64,000 nucleotides of DNA. Source: Chitinasiproducens palmae. Lineage in GTDB: Bacteria; Pseudomonadota; Gammaproteobacteria; Burkholderiales; Burkholderiaceae. The DNA lies in the NCBI RefSeq assembly GCF_900095735.1, contig NZ_FNLO01000012.1, forward strand, positions 62,404 through 126,403, given 5' to 3'. Below the pieces are notes generated by a model. The model did not search any database. It had not been told where the DNA came from and saw only the letters and a list, made by a program, of their open reading frames with translations. Position 1 is the first letter of the stretch; each line of letters starts with the position of its first letter. This document shows, piece after piece, positions 63,370-64,000 of this stretch. A program made the position numbers and the translations under genes.

Positions 63370-64000
63370 ATGAACCGAGCCACCGCCTCCAAGCCCAGCC
63401 AGCGCACCCAGTCCGAGCCCGCCGTTGCGACGATGCGCGACGCGCTGCCGGGGACCTCCGCGCCCCAAGACGATGCCGATGGGCGCGCCGCGGCCCGCGT
63501 CACGGACGCCTGCCGTCTGATCGAAGCGGCCGGCGGACCGGTGCCGCTTGCCGAACTCGCGCTGCGGACCGGCGTGAGTACCGGCTATCTCCACCGCCTG
63601 TTCCGGCGCCTCACGGGATTGACGCCGAAGGCGTATGGCGATGCCTGTCGAGCGCGACGGCTGCACGCCGAGATGGGCAGTGCCAGGTCGGTCACCGACG
63701 CGCTGTACGCGGCGGGCTTTGGTTCGAGCAGCCGTTTCTACGAGGCCGACCGCCTCGGCATGGCCGCAGGCAACTACCGGCGCGGCGGCCTGCGGACCGC
63801 GATCCGTTTCGCGATCGGCCAATGTACGCTGGGTGCGCTGCTTGTCGCGGAGAGCGAACGCGGCATTTGCGCGATTCTGCTCGGCGACGAGCCCGAGGCA
63901 CTGCTGCACGATTTGCACGCCCGCTTCCCGAATGCCGTCCTGCACGGCAACGACGTCGATTTCGAGCAACGCGTCGCGCAGGTCGCAGGGCTCGTCGAGG
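63370..64000 (+). CDS. ada: Ada-like alkylation regulator/methyltransferase (3' end outside window)
   Basis: The frame is open to the right edge. An AraC-type DNA-binding domain (about residues 45-135; RLIEAAGGPVPLAELALRTGVSTGYLHRLFRRLTGLTPKAY is the region) is followed by the start of an O6-methylguanine-DNA methyltransferase domain (IRFAIGQCTLGALLVAES). The N-terminal zinc/Cys domain of E. coli Ada, which senses methyl phosphotriesters, is missing; the first 45 residues are low complexity. The methyltransferase Cys motif (PCHRV) would lie beyond the window. ATG at 63370; position after alkB supports the assignment. Confidence 0.82.
   Translation, partial: MNRATASKPSQRTQSEPAVATMRDALPGTSAPQDDADGRAAARVTDACRLIEAAGGPVPLAELALRTGVSTGYLHRLFRRLTGLTPKAYGDACRARRLHAEMGSARSVTDALYAAGFGSSSRFYEADRLGMAAGNYRRGGLRTAIRFAIGQCTLGALLVAESERGICAILLGDEPEALLHDLHARFPNAVLHGNDVDFEQRVAQVAGLVE

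Overview
The window is high-GC, gene-dense DNA from a betaproteobacterium, most likely Burkholderia sensu lato or a close relative. This rests on gene content and arrangement, not on any marker gene: a CbaAB-type ba3 oxidase operon, an MprF/AcvB pair, a Burkholderia-type exopolysaccharide locus, a Burkholderia-type trimeric porin, and an AlkB/Ada pair. No rRNA, tRNA, CRISPR array, transposase or integrase was found. Two genes run off the ends: tadA on the left and an Ada-like gene on the right.

Left third (1-20 kb): tRNA modification (tadA, mnmH) is followed by an FNR-type promoter driving a six-gene ba3 cytochrome oxidase operon. That operon carries three c-type cytochrome genes with seven CxxCH haem sites in total. 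Next come a small membrane protein, a katA catalase with an OxyR-like site, and a large membrane protein of unknown function. A lysyl-phosphatidylglycerol pair follows (mprF synthase/flippase and acvB hydrolase), then surE, and divergently a secreted protein that reads like a bilobal pepsin homologue.

Middle (20-48.5 kb): an exopolysaccharide (EPS) locus. It holds glycosyltransferases of families 2 and 4, a Wzx-type flippase, a Wza-type outer-membrane export lipoprotein, a Wzc-type co-polymerase, a Wzy-type polymerase and a polyprenyl-phosphate sugar phosphotransferase. Two likely regulators sit inside it: a VpsR-like AAA+ enhancer-binding protein and a Crp/Fnr protein. Embedded in the same locus is an acyl or aminoacyl carrier module: a fused double alpha/beta-hydrolase, an acyl carrier protein, an acyl-CoA-dehydrogenase-like flavoprotein, a DUF1839 protein and, at the far edge, an amino-acid-type adenylating enzyme. 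I infer that this module makes a carrier-bound acyl or aminoacyl group that decorates the polysaccharide or its lipid carrier. It is the most interesting system here. A repeated palindrome, CTTAC-N3-CGTAA, lies upstream of the hydrolase gene and in the divergent promoter of two glycosyltransferases, and may tie the locus into one regulon.

Right third (49-64 kb): a catabolic region with a porin, a lone Rieske oxygenase, and LuxR and IclR regulators. It continues with a probable operon of an EthD-like protein, a carboxymuconolactone-decarboxylase-like protein, a beta-hydroxyacid dehydrogenase, a complete Liv-type ABC importer and an aldehyde dehydrogenase. The substrate is probably a small aromatic or carboxylic acid but cannot be read from sequence. 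The window ends with alkB and an Ada-like alkylation-response gene.

Short tandem repeats with 8-13 bp units occur in many intergenic spaces, and one 9-bp repeat lies in frame at the end of tadA.
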